Below are positions 25,117 through 33,105 of a stretch of 38,428 bases of DNA, one piece after another. The notes beneath the pieces were generated by a model. That model saw only the letters and a list, made by a program, of their open reading frames with translations, did not search any database and had not been told where the DNA came from. The stretch is from Streptomyces sp. CB01373 (lineage in GTDB: Bacteria > Actinomycetota > Actinomycetes > Streptomycetales > Streptomycetaceae): contig NZ_NNBK01000009.1 of the NCBI RefSeq assembly GCF_002803075.1, forward strand, positions 4,893-43,320, read 5' to 3'. Position 1 is the stretch's first letter. Every line of letters begins with the position of its first letter. The translations under genes and the position numbers were made by a program.

Positions 25117-25320
25117 TATACACAGAGAAGCTAGCCTCTGGACGGCGGTCCGGACAAGAGCGTGTCCAGGACGTGGTGGTTCGAGGCGGCCGACGGGCGG
25201 GCCGGGTGGCCGTAAGGTCTGCACGACACCCCGGGCCGGGCGCGTCTTCGCGGCGGAGCGCGGGTGGCACGTATCGGGTGGCACGTACGACGACGAGATG
25301 CGCGACCGGAGGACGACGAG

Positions 25321-26379
25321 ATGACGGTGACCCTGGCGGACGTGGCGGCCCGCGCACAGGTCTCTCCCGCGACGGTGTCGCGCGTGCTGAACGGCAACTA
25401 CCCGGTCGCCGCCTCCACCCGGGAACGCGTGCTGAAGGCGGTCGACGAGCTGGACTACGTGCTCAACGGCCCCGCGAGCTCGCTCGCCGCCGCGACCTCC
25501 GACCTGGTCGGCATCCTGGTGAACGACATCGCCGACCCCTTCTTCGGGATCATGGCGAGCGCCATCCAGTCGGAGATCGGCGGGCCCGGGGGGCGGGCCG
25601 GCGGGGAGCGGCTGGCGGTGGTCTGCAACACGGGCGGCTCACCGGACCGCGAGCTGACCTACCTGACCCTGCTGCAACGGCAGCGGGCGGCGGCGGTGGT
25701 GCTGACCGGCGGGGCCGTGGAGGACGCGCCGCACGCGGCGGCGGTCTCGGCGAAGCTGCGCAAGCTGGCCGACGCCGGGACGCGCGTGGTGCTGTGCGGG
25801 CGGCCGCCGGCGCCGGACACCCGGGCGATCGCCCTGGCCTTCGACAACCAGGGCGGCGCGCGGCGGCTGACGGAGCATCTGATCGCCCTGGGCCACCGGC
25901 GGCTCGGCTACATCGCGGGCCCCGAGGAGCGGACGACCACCCGCCACCGGCTGGAGGGCCACCGGGAGGCGCTGGCCGCGGCGGGCATCGAGGACGATCC
26001 CCGCCGGACGGTGTACGGCCGGTACGACCGCCGGTCCGGCCACGAGGGCACCCTGGAGCTGCTGCGCCGCGACCCGTCCCTGACGGCGGTCGTCGCGGCG
26101 AACGACTCCGTCGCGCTGGGCGCCTGCGCCGCGCTGCGCGAGTCCGGTCTGCGCATCCCCGAGGACGTCTCGGTGGCGGGCTTCGACGACCTCCCCTTCA
26201 GCGTCGACACGGTCCCCGCCCTCACGACGGTCCGGCTGCCCCTCGCGGAGGCGGGCGCCCGCGCGGGCCGCATCGCGATGGGCCGCGAGGAGCCTCCGGC
26301 GGGCGAGGTCGCGCACGTCCCGGGGGAGCTGATGGTGCGCGGGTCCACGGGTGCGCCACGCGAGGCCGCGGGAGCCTGA
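25321..26379 (+). CDS. LacI-family transcriptional regulator
   Basis: This 352-residue repressor starts with a LacI helix-turn-helix (TLADVAARAQVSPATVSRVL, 4-23). The next segment VLNGPASSLA replaces the usual hinge PNxxARxL, with Ser-Ser at the place of Ala-Arg. The sugar-binding domain follows: VGILVNDIADPFFGIMAS, GHRRLGYIAGPEERTTT, VAANDSVALGA and VAGFDDLPFSVDTVPALTTV. The ATG at 25321 has GGAGG about 7 nt upstream; the frame could begin at 25264 but without a site. It is divergent from the oxidoreductase operon, which it most likely represses through the AAGCGCTT site. The inducer is unknown. The C-terminal end runs into a degenerate repeat tract. Confidence 0.92.
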   Translation: MTVTLADVAARAQVSPATVSRVLNGNYPVAASTRERVLKAVDELDYVLNGPASSLAAATSDLVGILVNDIADPFFGIMASAIQSEIGGPGGRAGGERLAVVCNTGGSPDRELTYLTLLQRQRAAAVVLTGGAVEDAPHAAAVSAKLRKLADAGTRVVLCGRPPAPDTRAIALAFDNQGGARRLTEHLIALGHRRLGYIAGPEERTTTRHRLEGHREALAAAGIEDDPRRTVYGRYDRRSGHEGTLELLRRDPSLTAVVAANDSVALGACAALRESGLRIPEDVSVAGFDDLPFSVDTVPALTTVRLPLAEAGARAGRIAMGREEPPAGEVAHVPGELMVRGSTGAPREAAGA

Positions 26380-27010
26380 ACCTCGCGAGTCGACCGGGGC
26401 GCCACGCGAGGCCACGGGAGCGTCCCGCGGGGCCCGAACCACGCCAGTCGACGGGGGCGCGACGCAAATCCACAGGGGCGTCCCGCGGGGCCCGAACCAC
26501 GCCAGTCGACGGGGGCGCCGCGTGAGTCCGTGGGGACCCCGAGGCGTGACGCGCACGCGGGGCAGGACACCCCGCGGGCTGAAGTCCGCGGGGCTTGAGA
26601 ACCCCGCAGGGCGTGAGCCCGGTGGGCCGTGAGACATCCCGCGGGGCTTGGGAACCGCACGGGGCCGTGGGGACGTGCGGCACTGCGCGGGGCGTGAGGC
26701 GCCGCGCGCGGTGCACCGGCCTCTGCGGGCGTCAGGCGCCGCGCCCGGATGCGACATCGCGCGGGGCCGAGGACCACAGGGCGTGAGCCCGGTGGTCCGT
26801 GAGACATCCCGCGGGGCTTGGGAACCGCTCGGGTCCGAAGCGCACCGGGCGAGTCCACGGGGACAGCACGCGGGGCGTGAGGCGCCGCGTGACTCCGCGG
26901 CAACCCGCCGCGGCGTCAGGCGCACGCGCGGGGTGGGACACCGCGGAGGTGCGCGCGGGTGCCGCGGACTCGGGGCGTCAGGCGGGCGGGTCCGGCGGCC
27001 GGGGCCATGG
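26345..27010. repeat. Degenerate GC-rich repeat tract, gene-free
   Basis: This gap between the LacI gene and the MarR-GNAT gene (about 730 bp in all) has no gene. It is made of interleaved imperfect repeats. A 40-bp sequence starting cgtcccgcggggcccgaacc is exactly repeated at 26421-26460 and 26479-26518 (period 58), with a weaker copy before. A segment of about 60 bp containing gcgtgagcccggtgg is repeated near 26609-26668 and 26779-26838 with few changes (period 170). Short units such as gcggggcKtgRg recur throughout. The first weak copy overlaps the 3' end of the LacI gene. Confidence 0.65.
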
Positions 27011-27055
27011 ACGGGCGGGCGCCGGCGGGTCTAGCCTCGGGCTCAGCGGTTTCTC

Positions 27056-27066
27056 TGACTGAGTCA
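27056..27066. promoter_or_regulatory. Short dyad upstream of MarR-GNAT gene
   Basis: TGACT-G-AGTCA is a perfect 5-bp inverted repeat around one base, 46 bp upstream of the ATG at 27112. MarR proteins commonly bind such sites in their own promoters, so it is a candidate autoregulatory operator. Confidence 0.4.
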
Positions 27067-27111
27067 AGCATCCGCGTCCGCCTTCCCACCCCCTCACCGA
27101 CGGGGCCCGAC

Positions 27112-28044
27112 ATGACCGTCCAGGACATCCGCGCCTTCAACCGCTTCTACACCAACGCCATCGGCGCCCTCGACTACGGCCGCCACCTCTACGCCCCCTA
27201 CACGCTCACCGAGTCCCGGGTGCTCTACGAACTCGCGCACGCGCCCCGGACCGACGCGGCCGACCTGCGGGCCGAACTCTCGCTGGACGCCGGGTACCTG
27301 AGCCGGATCCTCAACAAGTTCGAGCAGGAGGGGCTGGTCGAGCGCGGCCCGTCCGAACGGGATCCCCGGCGCCGGAGCGTCACTCTCACCCCGCACGGCA
27401 GGGAGGCCGCCGGCCTGCTGGAGGAGCGGGCGCGGGAGTCCGTCGGCCGGCTGCTGCTCTCCGTACCGCCGGAGGAGCGGTCACGGCTGGCGGACGCGAT
27501 GCGCACCGTCCGGGAGATCCTGTCCGAGGGACGGGCACCCCGCCCCGAGGACGTCGTGCTGCGCGGGCCCGGACCGGGCGACCTGGGCTGGATCGTGCAG
27601 CGCAACGGCGCGGTGTACGCGGCCGAGTTCGGCTGGAACGCCGGCTACGAGCGCCTGGTGGCGAGGATCGTCGCCGACTTCGCCGAGGACCACGACCCGG
27701 ACCTGGAGCGGGTGTGGATCGCCGAACTCGACGGGCGTCCGGTGGGGTGCGTGATGTGCGTACGGGACGACGCCCCGGCCACCGCCCGGCTGCGGCTGCT
27801 GCTCGTCGGGCCCGAGGCGCGCGGACTGGGCATCGGGGACCGGCTGGTGCGGGCGGTCGTCGACTTCGCGCGCGGGGCCGGGTACCGGGACCTGGTGCTG
27901 TGGACCAACGACGTGCTCGGCAGCGCCCGCCGCATCTACCAGCGGCACGGCTTCGTCCTGGTCTCCGAGCAGCCGCACCACTCCTTCGGCAAGGACCTGA
28001 TGGGCCAGGACTGGCGGCTGGACCTGCGCGAACCGGGCGCGTGA
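27112..28044 (+). CDS. MarR regulator fused to GNAT acetyltransferase
   Basis: This 310-residue protein joins two domains. Residues 1 to about 145 form a MarR winged helix, with DLRAELSLDAGYLSRILNKF (recognition region) and RDPRRRSVTLTPHGREAA (wing). Residues about 155-305 are a GNAT N-acetyltransferase. Its acetyl-CoA loop is LLLVGPEARGLGIGDRLVRA, followed by LVLWTNDVLGSARRIYQRHG. The fusion is widespread in actinobacteria and proteobacteria, but its ligand and acetylated substrate are mostly unknown. The ATG at 27112 lacks a clear ribosome binding site. It stands alone, between a repeat tract and the convergent EamA gene. Confidence 0.9.
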   Translation: MTVQDIRAFNRFYTNAIGALDYGRHLYAPYTLTESRVLYELAHAPRTDAADLRAELSLDAGYLSRILNKFEQEGLVERGPSERDPRRRSVTLTPHGREAAGLLEERARESVGRLLLSVPPEERSRLADAMRTVREILSEGRAPRPEDVVLRGPGPGDLGWIVQRNGAVYAAEFGWNAGYERLVARIVADFAEDHDPDLERVWIAELDGRPVGCVMCVRDDAPATARLRLLLVGPEARGLGIGDRLVRAVVDFARGAGYRDLVLWTNDVLGSARRIYQRHGFVLVSEQPHHSFGKDLMGQDWRLDLREPGA

Positions 28045-28108
28045 CGAGCAGCGCCCGTGCCGTACCTGAAGCCCGCCCTCCGGGGGCCGGTGAACGGGGC
28101 CGTCGGCC

Positions 28109-29056
28109 TCAGCGCGGGCGCCCGGCCGGCTCCGCCGCGGCGAGGACGTCGGTGGGGGCGGCGGCGGGCTCCGGAGCCGGGTCAGGCGACGGCTCGCGGC
28201 GGCGGCCCGGCGTCACGGACGTCAACGCCACCCCGCCCACCAGCAACGCCGCCGCGCACCAGCGCAGGGGGCTCACCGATTCGCCGAGGAACAGTGCCGC
28301 CGCGGACATGCCGAAGACCGGGACCAGCAGCGAGAACGGCGCCACCGTGGACGCCGGGTGGCGGCGCAGCAGCAGGCCCCAGGCGCCGAAGCCGAAGACC
28401 GTGGTGATCCAGGCGACGTAGAGGACCGTGCCCGCGCCCTGCCAGTCCAGGGCGCGCAGCGCGGCCAGGTCCCGGGAGGGCCCCTCAAGCAGCAGCGACA
28501 GGCCGAGCAGCGGCAGGACCGGGACCGTGCTCACCCAGACCATGAAGTTCAGCGCGTCCGGGGGCGCCGCCTTGCGGGTCAGCACGTTGGAGACGCCCCA
28601 GCAGGCCGCCGCGGCGACGACGAGCGCGAAGGCGCCGACGGGGCCCGCGGCGCCCTCGTCCACGGCCGCGACGCCGATGCCGGCGAGCGCCACGCCCATG
28701 CCCAGCACCCGTATGCCCGAGGGCCGTTCACCGAGGGCAAGGAAGGCGAACAGGGCCGTGAACACCGCCTGGATCTGGAGCACCAGGGAGGAGAGCCCGG
28801 CGGGCATTCCGGCGTCCATCCCGACGAACAGCAGCCCGAACTTGGCGACACCGAGCACCAGTCCGACCGCCACGATCCACTTCCACGCCACCTTGGGCCG
28901 GCCCACGAGGAAGACGGCGGGTACCGCGGCCGCGAGGAAGCGCAGGGCTGAGAAGAGCAGGGGCGGGAAGTGGCCGAGGCCGACCTCGATGACGGTGAAG
29001 TTCACGCCCCAGACGGCGGCGACGAGGACGGCGAGCAGGACATGGGCGGGTCGCAT
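28109..29056 (-). CDS. EamA-family (DMT) metabolite exporter
   Basis: This gene encodes a 315-residue membrane protein with about ten hydrophobic segments arranged as two EamA repeats, residues about 5-140 and 150-285. It begins MRPAHVLLAVLVAAVWGVNF, with the family's WGxNF motif, and GLLFVGMDAGMPAGLSSLV is characteristic. The cytoplasmic tail after 285 is rich in Pro/Arg/Ala. Relatives such as RhtA, YdcZ and EamA export amino acids or their metabolites. The ATG at 29056 is used although its ribosome binding site is weak, since the upstream frame has no membrane features. It is divergent from the LysR gene by 97 bp, so the regulator probably controls it. Confidence 0.9.
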   Translation of the reverse strand: MRPAHVLLAVLVAAVWGVNFTVIEVGLGHFPPLLFSALRFLAAAVPAVFLVGRPKVAWKWIVAVGLVLGVAKFGLLFVGMDAGMPAGLSSLVLQIQAVFTALFAFLALGERPSGIRVLGMGVALAGIGVAAVDEGAAGPVGAFALVVAAAACWGVSNVLTRKAAPPDALNFMVWVSTVPVLPLLGLSLLLEGPSRDLAALRALDWQGAGTVLYVAWITTVFGFGAWGLLLRRHPASTVAPFSLLVPVFGMSAAALFLGESVSPLRWCAAALLVGGVALTSVTPGRRREPSPDPAPEPAAAPTDVLAAAEPAGRPR

Positions 29057-29153
29057 GTACCGAGGATCACGCCGGCGGACCGTGAAGCACCAGCGATGAT
29101 TGCTGCACCATTGCATGAAGCTCTGCTAATCGTTCGACCCCTCCGGAGGCACC

Positions 29154-30071
29154 GTGCTCGATCTCCAGCGTCTGCGCGCCCTGCACGCCGTCTCCGTGCA
29201 CGGCACCGTCGGTGCGGCCGCCGCCGCGCTCGGGTACACCTCGTCGGCGGTGTCCCAGCAGATCGCCAAGCTGGAGCGGGAGACCAGGACCGTCCTGCTC
29301 GAACGCGAGGGGCGCGGCGTGCGGCTCACCGACGAGGCGCACCAACTGGTCGCCACGGCAAGGGAGTTGCTGGCGATCGTCGAGCGCGCCGAGACCGAGC
29401 TCGAGGAGCGGCGCGGGGTGCCCGCCGGACGGCTGCTGGTGGCGGCGTTCGCCTCGGCGGCGCGCGGGCTCATGCCCGGCGTCCTCGCGGACCTGGCCCG
29501 GCGGCACCCGGCCCTTGACGCCCGGCTCAGCGAGGTCGACCCGCACCTGTCGGTGGACCTGGTGGCCAAGGGTGCCGTCGACCTGGCCGTCGCGCACGAC
29601 TGGGACATCGCTCCGCTGCCCGCCCCCGCCGGTGTGCAACAGGCCGTCATCGGGGACGACTTGTGCGACCTGCTGGTGCCGGTCGGGCACCCGTTCGCGG
29701 GGCGGACGGGGGTGCGGCGCGAGGAACTGGGCGGCGAGCGGTGGATCTGCCAGCCGCCGGGCCGGGTGTGCAGCGACTGGCTGCTGCACACCCTGCGCGC
29801 CGCCGGACACGAGCCGGACGTGGTCCACCAGGCCGACGAGAACCCGACCCTGGTCGCCCTGGTCGCCGCGGGCCTGGGCGTCGCGCTGATCCCCCGGCTG
29901 GGCCGGGGCCCGCTGCCCGAGGGGGTGGTGGAGGTGCCACTGGATCCCATGCCCGTACGGCGGTTGTACGCGCTGTGGCGCACGGGCGCCGCCCGCAGGC
30001 CGGCCATCGCGGAGACGGTGCGCACCCTGCGGGAGCACTGGCCCAAGGCGTCCGCGCACACGCCCCGCTGA
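29154..30071 (+). CDS. LysR-family transcriptional regulator
   Basis: This gene encodes a 305-residue regulator with an N-terminal LysR winged helix (LQRLRALHAVSVHGTVGAAA, then YTSSAVSQQIAKLERE, about 4-45), a linker helix, and a two-lobed effector domain from about 90 (GRLLVAAFASAARGLMPGVL). The Ser-Ser-Ala recognition turn is typical. The start is GTG at 29154 behind CGGAGG. The 97-bp gap to the divergent EamA gene contains the imperfect dyad tgca-ccat-tgca near 29101-29115, a possible LysR-type site. By position it should regulate the exporter in response to the exported metabolite. Confidence 0.91.
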   Translation: MLDLQRLRALHAVSVHGTVGAAAAALGYTSSAVSQQIAKLERETRTVLLEREGRGVRLTDEAHQLVATARELLAIVERAETELEERRGVPAGRLLVAAFASAARGLMPGVLADLARRHPALDARLSEVDPHLSVDLVAKGAVDLAVAHDWDIAPLPAPAGVQQAVIGDDLCDLLVPVGHPFAGRTGVRREELGGERWICQPPGRVCSDWLLHTLRAAGHEPDVVHQADENPTLVALVAAGLGVALIPRLGRGPLPEGVVEVPLDPMPVRRLYALWRTGAARRPAIAETVRTLREHWPKASAHTPR

Positions 30072-30314
30072 ACTCCCGCGGTCACACCCGCGCCAACGTG
30101 CGGGAATACACGCCCGGTCCGGGAACCCGGCAGGGCTCCGGCCCGTCCGACCGGAGGAGCTGCCGCAGGAGTCCGCGCTGTGCGGTGTCGGCCTCGCCGA
30201 CGGAAGCGATCGCCGGCCACCCTCTCCTCCGCACCGCGGCCGGCAGCCCGCCGCCGTCGGCGCGCCCCCCTCCGGCAGCGCCGGCGGCGCCCTCACCGGT
30301 TCCTGTGCACTCCC

Positions 30315-30394
30315 TTGACTGGCAGAAACTTCCTGGATATTGGTGACTCCTCGGAAGTTTCCTTCAGCGCCAGGGGGTGTCAGACACCCCCTGG
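30315..30394 (+). promoter_or_regulatory. Promoter region of GH3 gene with two nested dyads
   Basis: This lies in a 354-bp gap with no other feature. A possible -35 TTGACT is at 30315-30320. GAAACTTCC (30325-30333) and its inverted copy GGAAGTTTC (30353-30361) are 19 bp apart and bracket the likely -10 and start. Nine bases further on is a perfect palindrome with 12-bp arms around one A (30370-30394), arm CCAGGGGGTGTC, 31 bp before the GTG. The first pair resembles GAAAC/GTTTC sites that control secreted glycosidases in Streptomyces. The second could be an operator or a leader hairpin. Confidence 0.55.
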
Positions 30395-30425
30395 TCCAGC
30401 GGATCTCCTCCCGGAAGGGGCGCAC

Positions 30426-32255
30426 GTGCACGACACCAGCACGGGAACCACCGCACTTCCCTCCAGACGCGCCGTCCTCGCCGCCACCGCCGGCATCACC
30501 GCCGCCCTGGCGGTCACGGGCACCGGCACCGCCCACGCCGCCTCCTACAACGACAAGAAGCTGCGTGCCCTCATCTCCCGGATGACGCTCGAGGAGAAGG
30601 TCGGCCAGCTCTTCGTGATGCGGGTCTACGGCCACTCGGCGACCGACCCGACGCAGGCCGACATCGACGCCAACCTCAAGGAGATCGGCGTCCGCACGGC
30701 CGCCGAGCTGATCGCCAGGTACCGCGTCGGCGGCATCATCTACTTCGCCTGGGCCAACAACACCCGGGACCCGTATCAGATCGCCGACCTGTCCAACGGG
30801 ATCCAGAAGGCGTCCCTCGGACAGCCGCGCGGCCTGCCCCTGCTCGTCGCCACCGACCAGGAGCACGGCATCGTCTGCCGCGTGGGCAAGCCCGCGACCC
30901 TCTTCCCGGGCGCCATGGCGGTCGGCGCGGGCGGCTCGTCCGCCGACGCCCACACCCTGGGCCGCGTCTCCGGTGCGGAGCTGCGCGCGCTCGGCATCAA
31001 CCAGGACTACTCCCCCGACGCCGACGTGAACGTCAACCCGGCCAACCCGGTCATCGGCGTACGGTCCTTCGGCGCCGACCCGGACGCGGTGGCGAGGCTG
31101 GTGGCCGCCGAGGTGAAGGGCTACCAGAGCTCCAAGGTGGCGGCGACCGCCAAGCACTTCCCCGGGCACGGGGACACCGCCACCGACAGCCACTACGGCT
31201 TCCCCGTCATCACGCACAGCCGCGAGCTGTGGGAGAAGCTGGACGCGGTGCCGTTCCGGGCCGCGATCAAGGCCGGCATCGACTCGATCATGACCGCGCA
31301 CATCCAGTTCCCGGCGCTGGACGACTCCGGAGACCCGGCCACCCTCTCCCCCCCGATCCTCACCGGCATCCTGCGCGGCGAACTCGGATACGACGGGGTC
31401 GTGGTGACCGACTCGCTCGGCATGGACGGCGTGCGCACCAAGTACGGCGACGACCGGGTGCCGGTGCTCGCGCTGAAGGCGGGCGTGGACCAGCTGCTCA
31501 ACCCGCCCTCGCTGGACGTGGCCTGGAACGCGGTGCTGAACGCGGTCCGCGCCGGCGAACTGACCGAGGCCCGGCTCGACGAGTCGATCCTGCGCGTTCT
31601 CCGGCTGAAGGCGAAGCTGGGACTGCTGGAGGACCCCTACGTCAGCCAGGCGAACGTCGACCACGTCGTGGGCATCGGCACCCACCTGGCGGCGGCCGAC
31701 AGGATCGCCGAGCGGACCACGACCCTGCTGGCCAACGAGGGCAGCCTGCTGCCGCTGTCCCGCCGCGGCCACAAGAAGCTGCTCGTCGTCGGCGCCGACC
31801 CCGCCTCCCCGTCGGGCACCACCGGGCCGCCCACCGGAGTGCTCGCCGCCGCCCTCACCGAACTCGGCTTCCAGGCCACGGCGTTGTCGACCGGCACCGC
31901 CCCGTCGGCCGCGACCGCCGACCAGGCGGTGGCCGCGGCGCAGGACGCGGACGCGGTGGTGGTCGCGACCTACAACGTCACGGCGGGCAGCTCCCAGAAG
32001 ACGCTGGTGGAACGGCTCGTCGCCACCGGCCGCCCGGTGATCGCGGTCGCGATCCGCAACCCCTACGACATCGCTCAGCTGCCCACCGTCCCGGCCCACT
32101 TGGCGGCCTACTCCTGGACGGACGTGGAACTGCGCGCCGCCGCACGGGTGATCGCGGGCGGGGCGAGGCCGCGCGGGAAGCTCCCGGTGCCGGTGCAGCG
32201 GGCGGACGACCCGGCGCGGGTCCTGTACCCCATCGGGTACGGCCTGACGTACTGA
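30426..32255 (+). CDS. Tat-exported GH3 beta-N-acetylhexosaminidase
   Basis: This secreted 609-residue family 3 glycoside hydrolase probably releases N-acetylglucosamine from chitin or peptidoglycan fragments. The Tat signal has SRRAVLA (13-19), a hydrophobic stretch and cleavage after AHA (about 38). The barrel domain has the NagZ-type signature KHFPGHGDTATDSHYG, starting at K243, with the flexible-loop His-Asp pair. The nucleophile is D329 in VVVTDSLGMDG. That KHFPGHG motif marks N-acetylhexosaminidases rather than beta-glucosidases. A second alpha/beta domain (about 420-609) holds KKLLVVGADPAS and VVVATYNVTAGS. The GTG at 30426 follows GGAAGGGG. It appears monocistronic. In Streptomyces such enzymes feed GlcNAc signalling that links cell-wall turnover to development. 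Confidence 0.92.
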   Translation: MHDTSTGTTALPSRRAVLAATAGITAALAVTGTGTAHAASYNDKKLRALISRMTLEEKVGQLFVMRVYGHSATDPTQADIDANLKEIGVRTAAELIARYRVGGIIYFAWANNTRDPYQIADLSNGIQKASLGQPRGLPLLVATDQEHGIVCRVGKPATLFPGAMAVGAGGSSADAHTLGRVSGAELRALGINQDYSPDADVNVNPANPVIGVRSFGADPDAVARLVAAEVKGYQSSKVAATAKHFPGHGDTATDSHYGFPVITHSRELWEKLDAVPFRAAIKAGIDSIMTAHIQFPALDDSGDPATLSPPILTGILRGELGYDGVVVTDSLGMDGVRTKYGDDRVPVLALKAGVDQLLNPPSLDVAWNAVLNAVRAGELTEARLDESILRVLRLKAKLGLLEDPYVSQANVDHVVGIGTHLAAADRIAERTTTLLANEGSLLPLSRRGHKKLLVVGADPASPSGTTGPPTGVLAAALTELGFQATALSTGTAPSAATADQAVAAAQDADAVVVATYNVTAGSSQKTLVERLVATGRPVIAVAIRNPYDIAQLPTVPAHLAAYSWTDVELRAAARVIAGGARPRGKLPVPVQRADDPARVLYPIGYGLTY

Positions 32256-32399
32256 CGTACTGGCCGGGCTCGCACGTCGGGCGTACGGCGCTTACGTCAC
32301 GCCCCCGGCGCGCCACCGCAAACTGGCCCGAAGCGCCCCGCACGCCTGGCGTGGCACCGCCCTGGCGGGCCACGCTGGGCCGGGGGGGTGGACCGGGGG

Positions 32400-33029
32400 A
32401 TGGCGAGTCGCGGGACATGGCGGGTGGAGGTGGCGTGCGCCCTGCCCGCGCTGCTCTTGACCGTGCTGGCGGGATGCGGACAGCCGTCCGGGTCCACGGA
32501 CGCACGGGAGCGGAGCGGTGCCCCGGCGTCCGCGCTGCCCTCCGGACACGGCGCGGTGTTCCTCGATGTGGGCGAGTGCAGTTCCTTCGGCACGACGAGC
32601 TTCACCGAGGTGCCGTGCTCCGGCGAGCGGGCGGCGGCGCGGGTGACCGCCCGCCACGACGGGCGGCCCGCCGATGGCCCACCCTGCCCGCCGGACACGG
32701 ACTTCGTGCTGCACATCGGCGCCCAGCCGGCCGTCCCGGGCCGGGAGGGCGGCGCGATCCCGCAGGGCTACGCCTGTATGCGCAACCTGCAGCCGCCGCA
32801 CCCCGGCGACCCCGGTGGCGGGGGCGGCCCGCGCACCGTCGTCGGCGACTGCCTCTACGGCTCCGGCCGCGGCCAGGTGCGGGAGACCGCGTGCGACGGC
32901 TCGGGCGGGAAGAAACCGGAGTACCGGGTGATAGGGGCGGTGCGCAGCCGCGAGCAGTGCCCCGCGTCTACCGACCTGTACGTCCGGCTGGGCGGTGACG
33001 AACCGGTGGGCTGCGCCCGGAGACTGTGA
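32400..33029 (+). CDS. Cysteine-rich lipoprotein with two internal repeats
   Basis: This 209-residue exported lipoprotein has the lipobox LTVLAGC (lipid-modified C26) after a hydrophobic signal. The mature part holds eight more cysteines in two similar halves. Each half has a Gly-(Glu/Asp)-Cys start (DVGECSSFG; VVGDCLYGS), a second Cys (EVPCSG; ETACDG), a third before a shared pattern (CPPDTDFVLHIG; CPASTDLYVRLG) and a fourth near the end (YACMRNL; VGCARRL). The layout recalls the septum-formation-type repeats of actinobacterial surface proteins, but I cannot assign the family. The ATG at 32400 is favoured; a GTG at 32388 is the alternative and both have only G-runs upstream. A terminator overlaps its 3' end. 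Confidence 0.78.
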   Translation: MASRGTWRVEVACALPALLLTVLAGCGQPSGSTDARERSGAPASALPSGHGAVFLDVGECSSFGTTSFTEVPCSGERAAARVTARHDGRPADGPPCPPDTDFVLHIGAQPAVPGREGGAIPQGYACMRNLQPPHPGDPGGGGGPRTVVGDCLYGSGRGQVRETACDGSGGKKPEYRVIGAVRSREQCPASTDLYVRLGGDEPVGCARRL

Positions 33030-33049
33030 CTCCGGGCGCAGCCCACCGG
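33003..33049. terminator. Terminator whose loop contains the stop codon
   Basis: Perfect 20-bp arms (33003-33022 and 33030-33049) enclose a 7-nt loop, 33023-33029, that contains the TGA stop of the lipoprotein gene (33027-33029). The left arm encodes its last six residues or so. It lies between convergent genes and can act in both directions. Confidence 0.88.
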
Positions 33050-33105
33050 GATCAGCGCGTCTCGATCAGCGCCTCTCGATCAGCGTCTGCGGATCAACGC
33101 GTCAC
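33050..33105. repeat. Four 14-bp tandem repeats
   Basis: Units gatcagcgcgtctc, gatcagcgcctctc, gatcagcgtctgcg and gatcaacgcgtcac run head to tail between the terminator and the aminopeptidase gene. The last copy includes that gene's stop codon (33102-33104). Confidence 0.85.

Noticed and set aside
25639..26925. 428-codon minus-strand frame over the repeat tract with periodic Arg/Pro/Gly peptides
   Set aside because: The periodicity comes from the DNA repeats, and half of the frame is antisense to the LacI gene; no start site or family match.
33050..33105. Possible CRISPR-like array from short spaced repeats
   Set aside because: Units are 14 bp head to tail with no spacers and no cas genes in the window.
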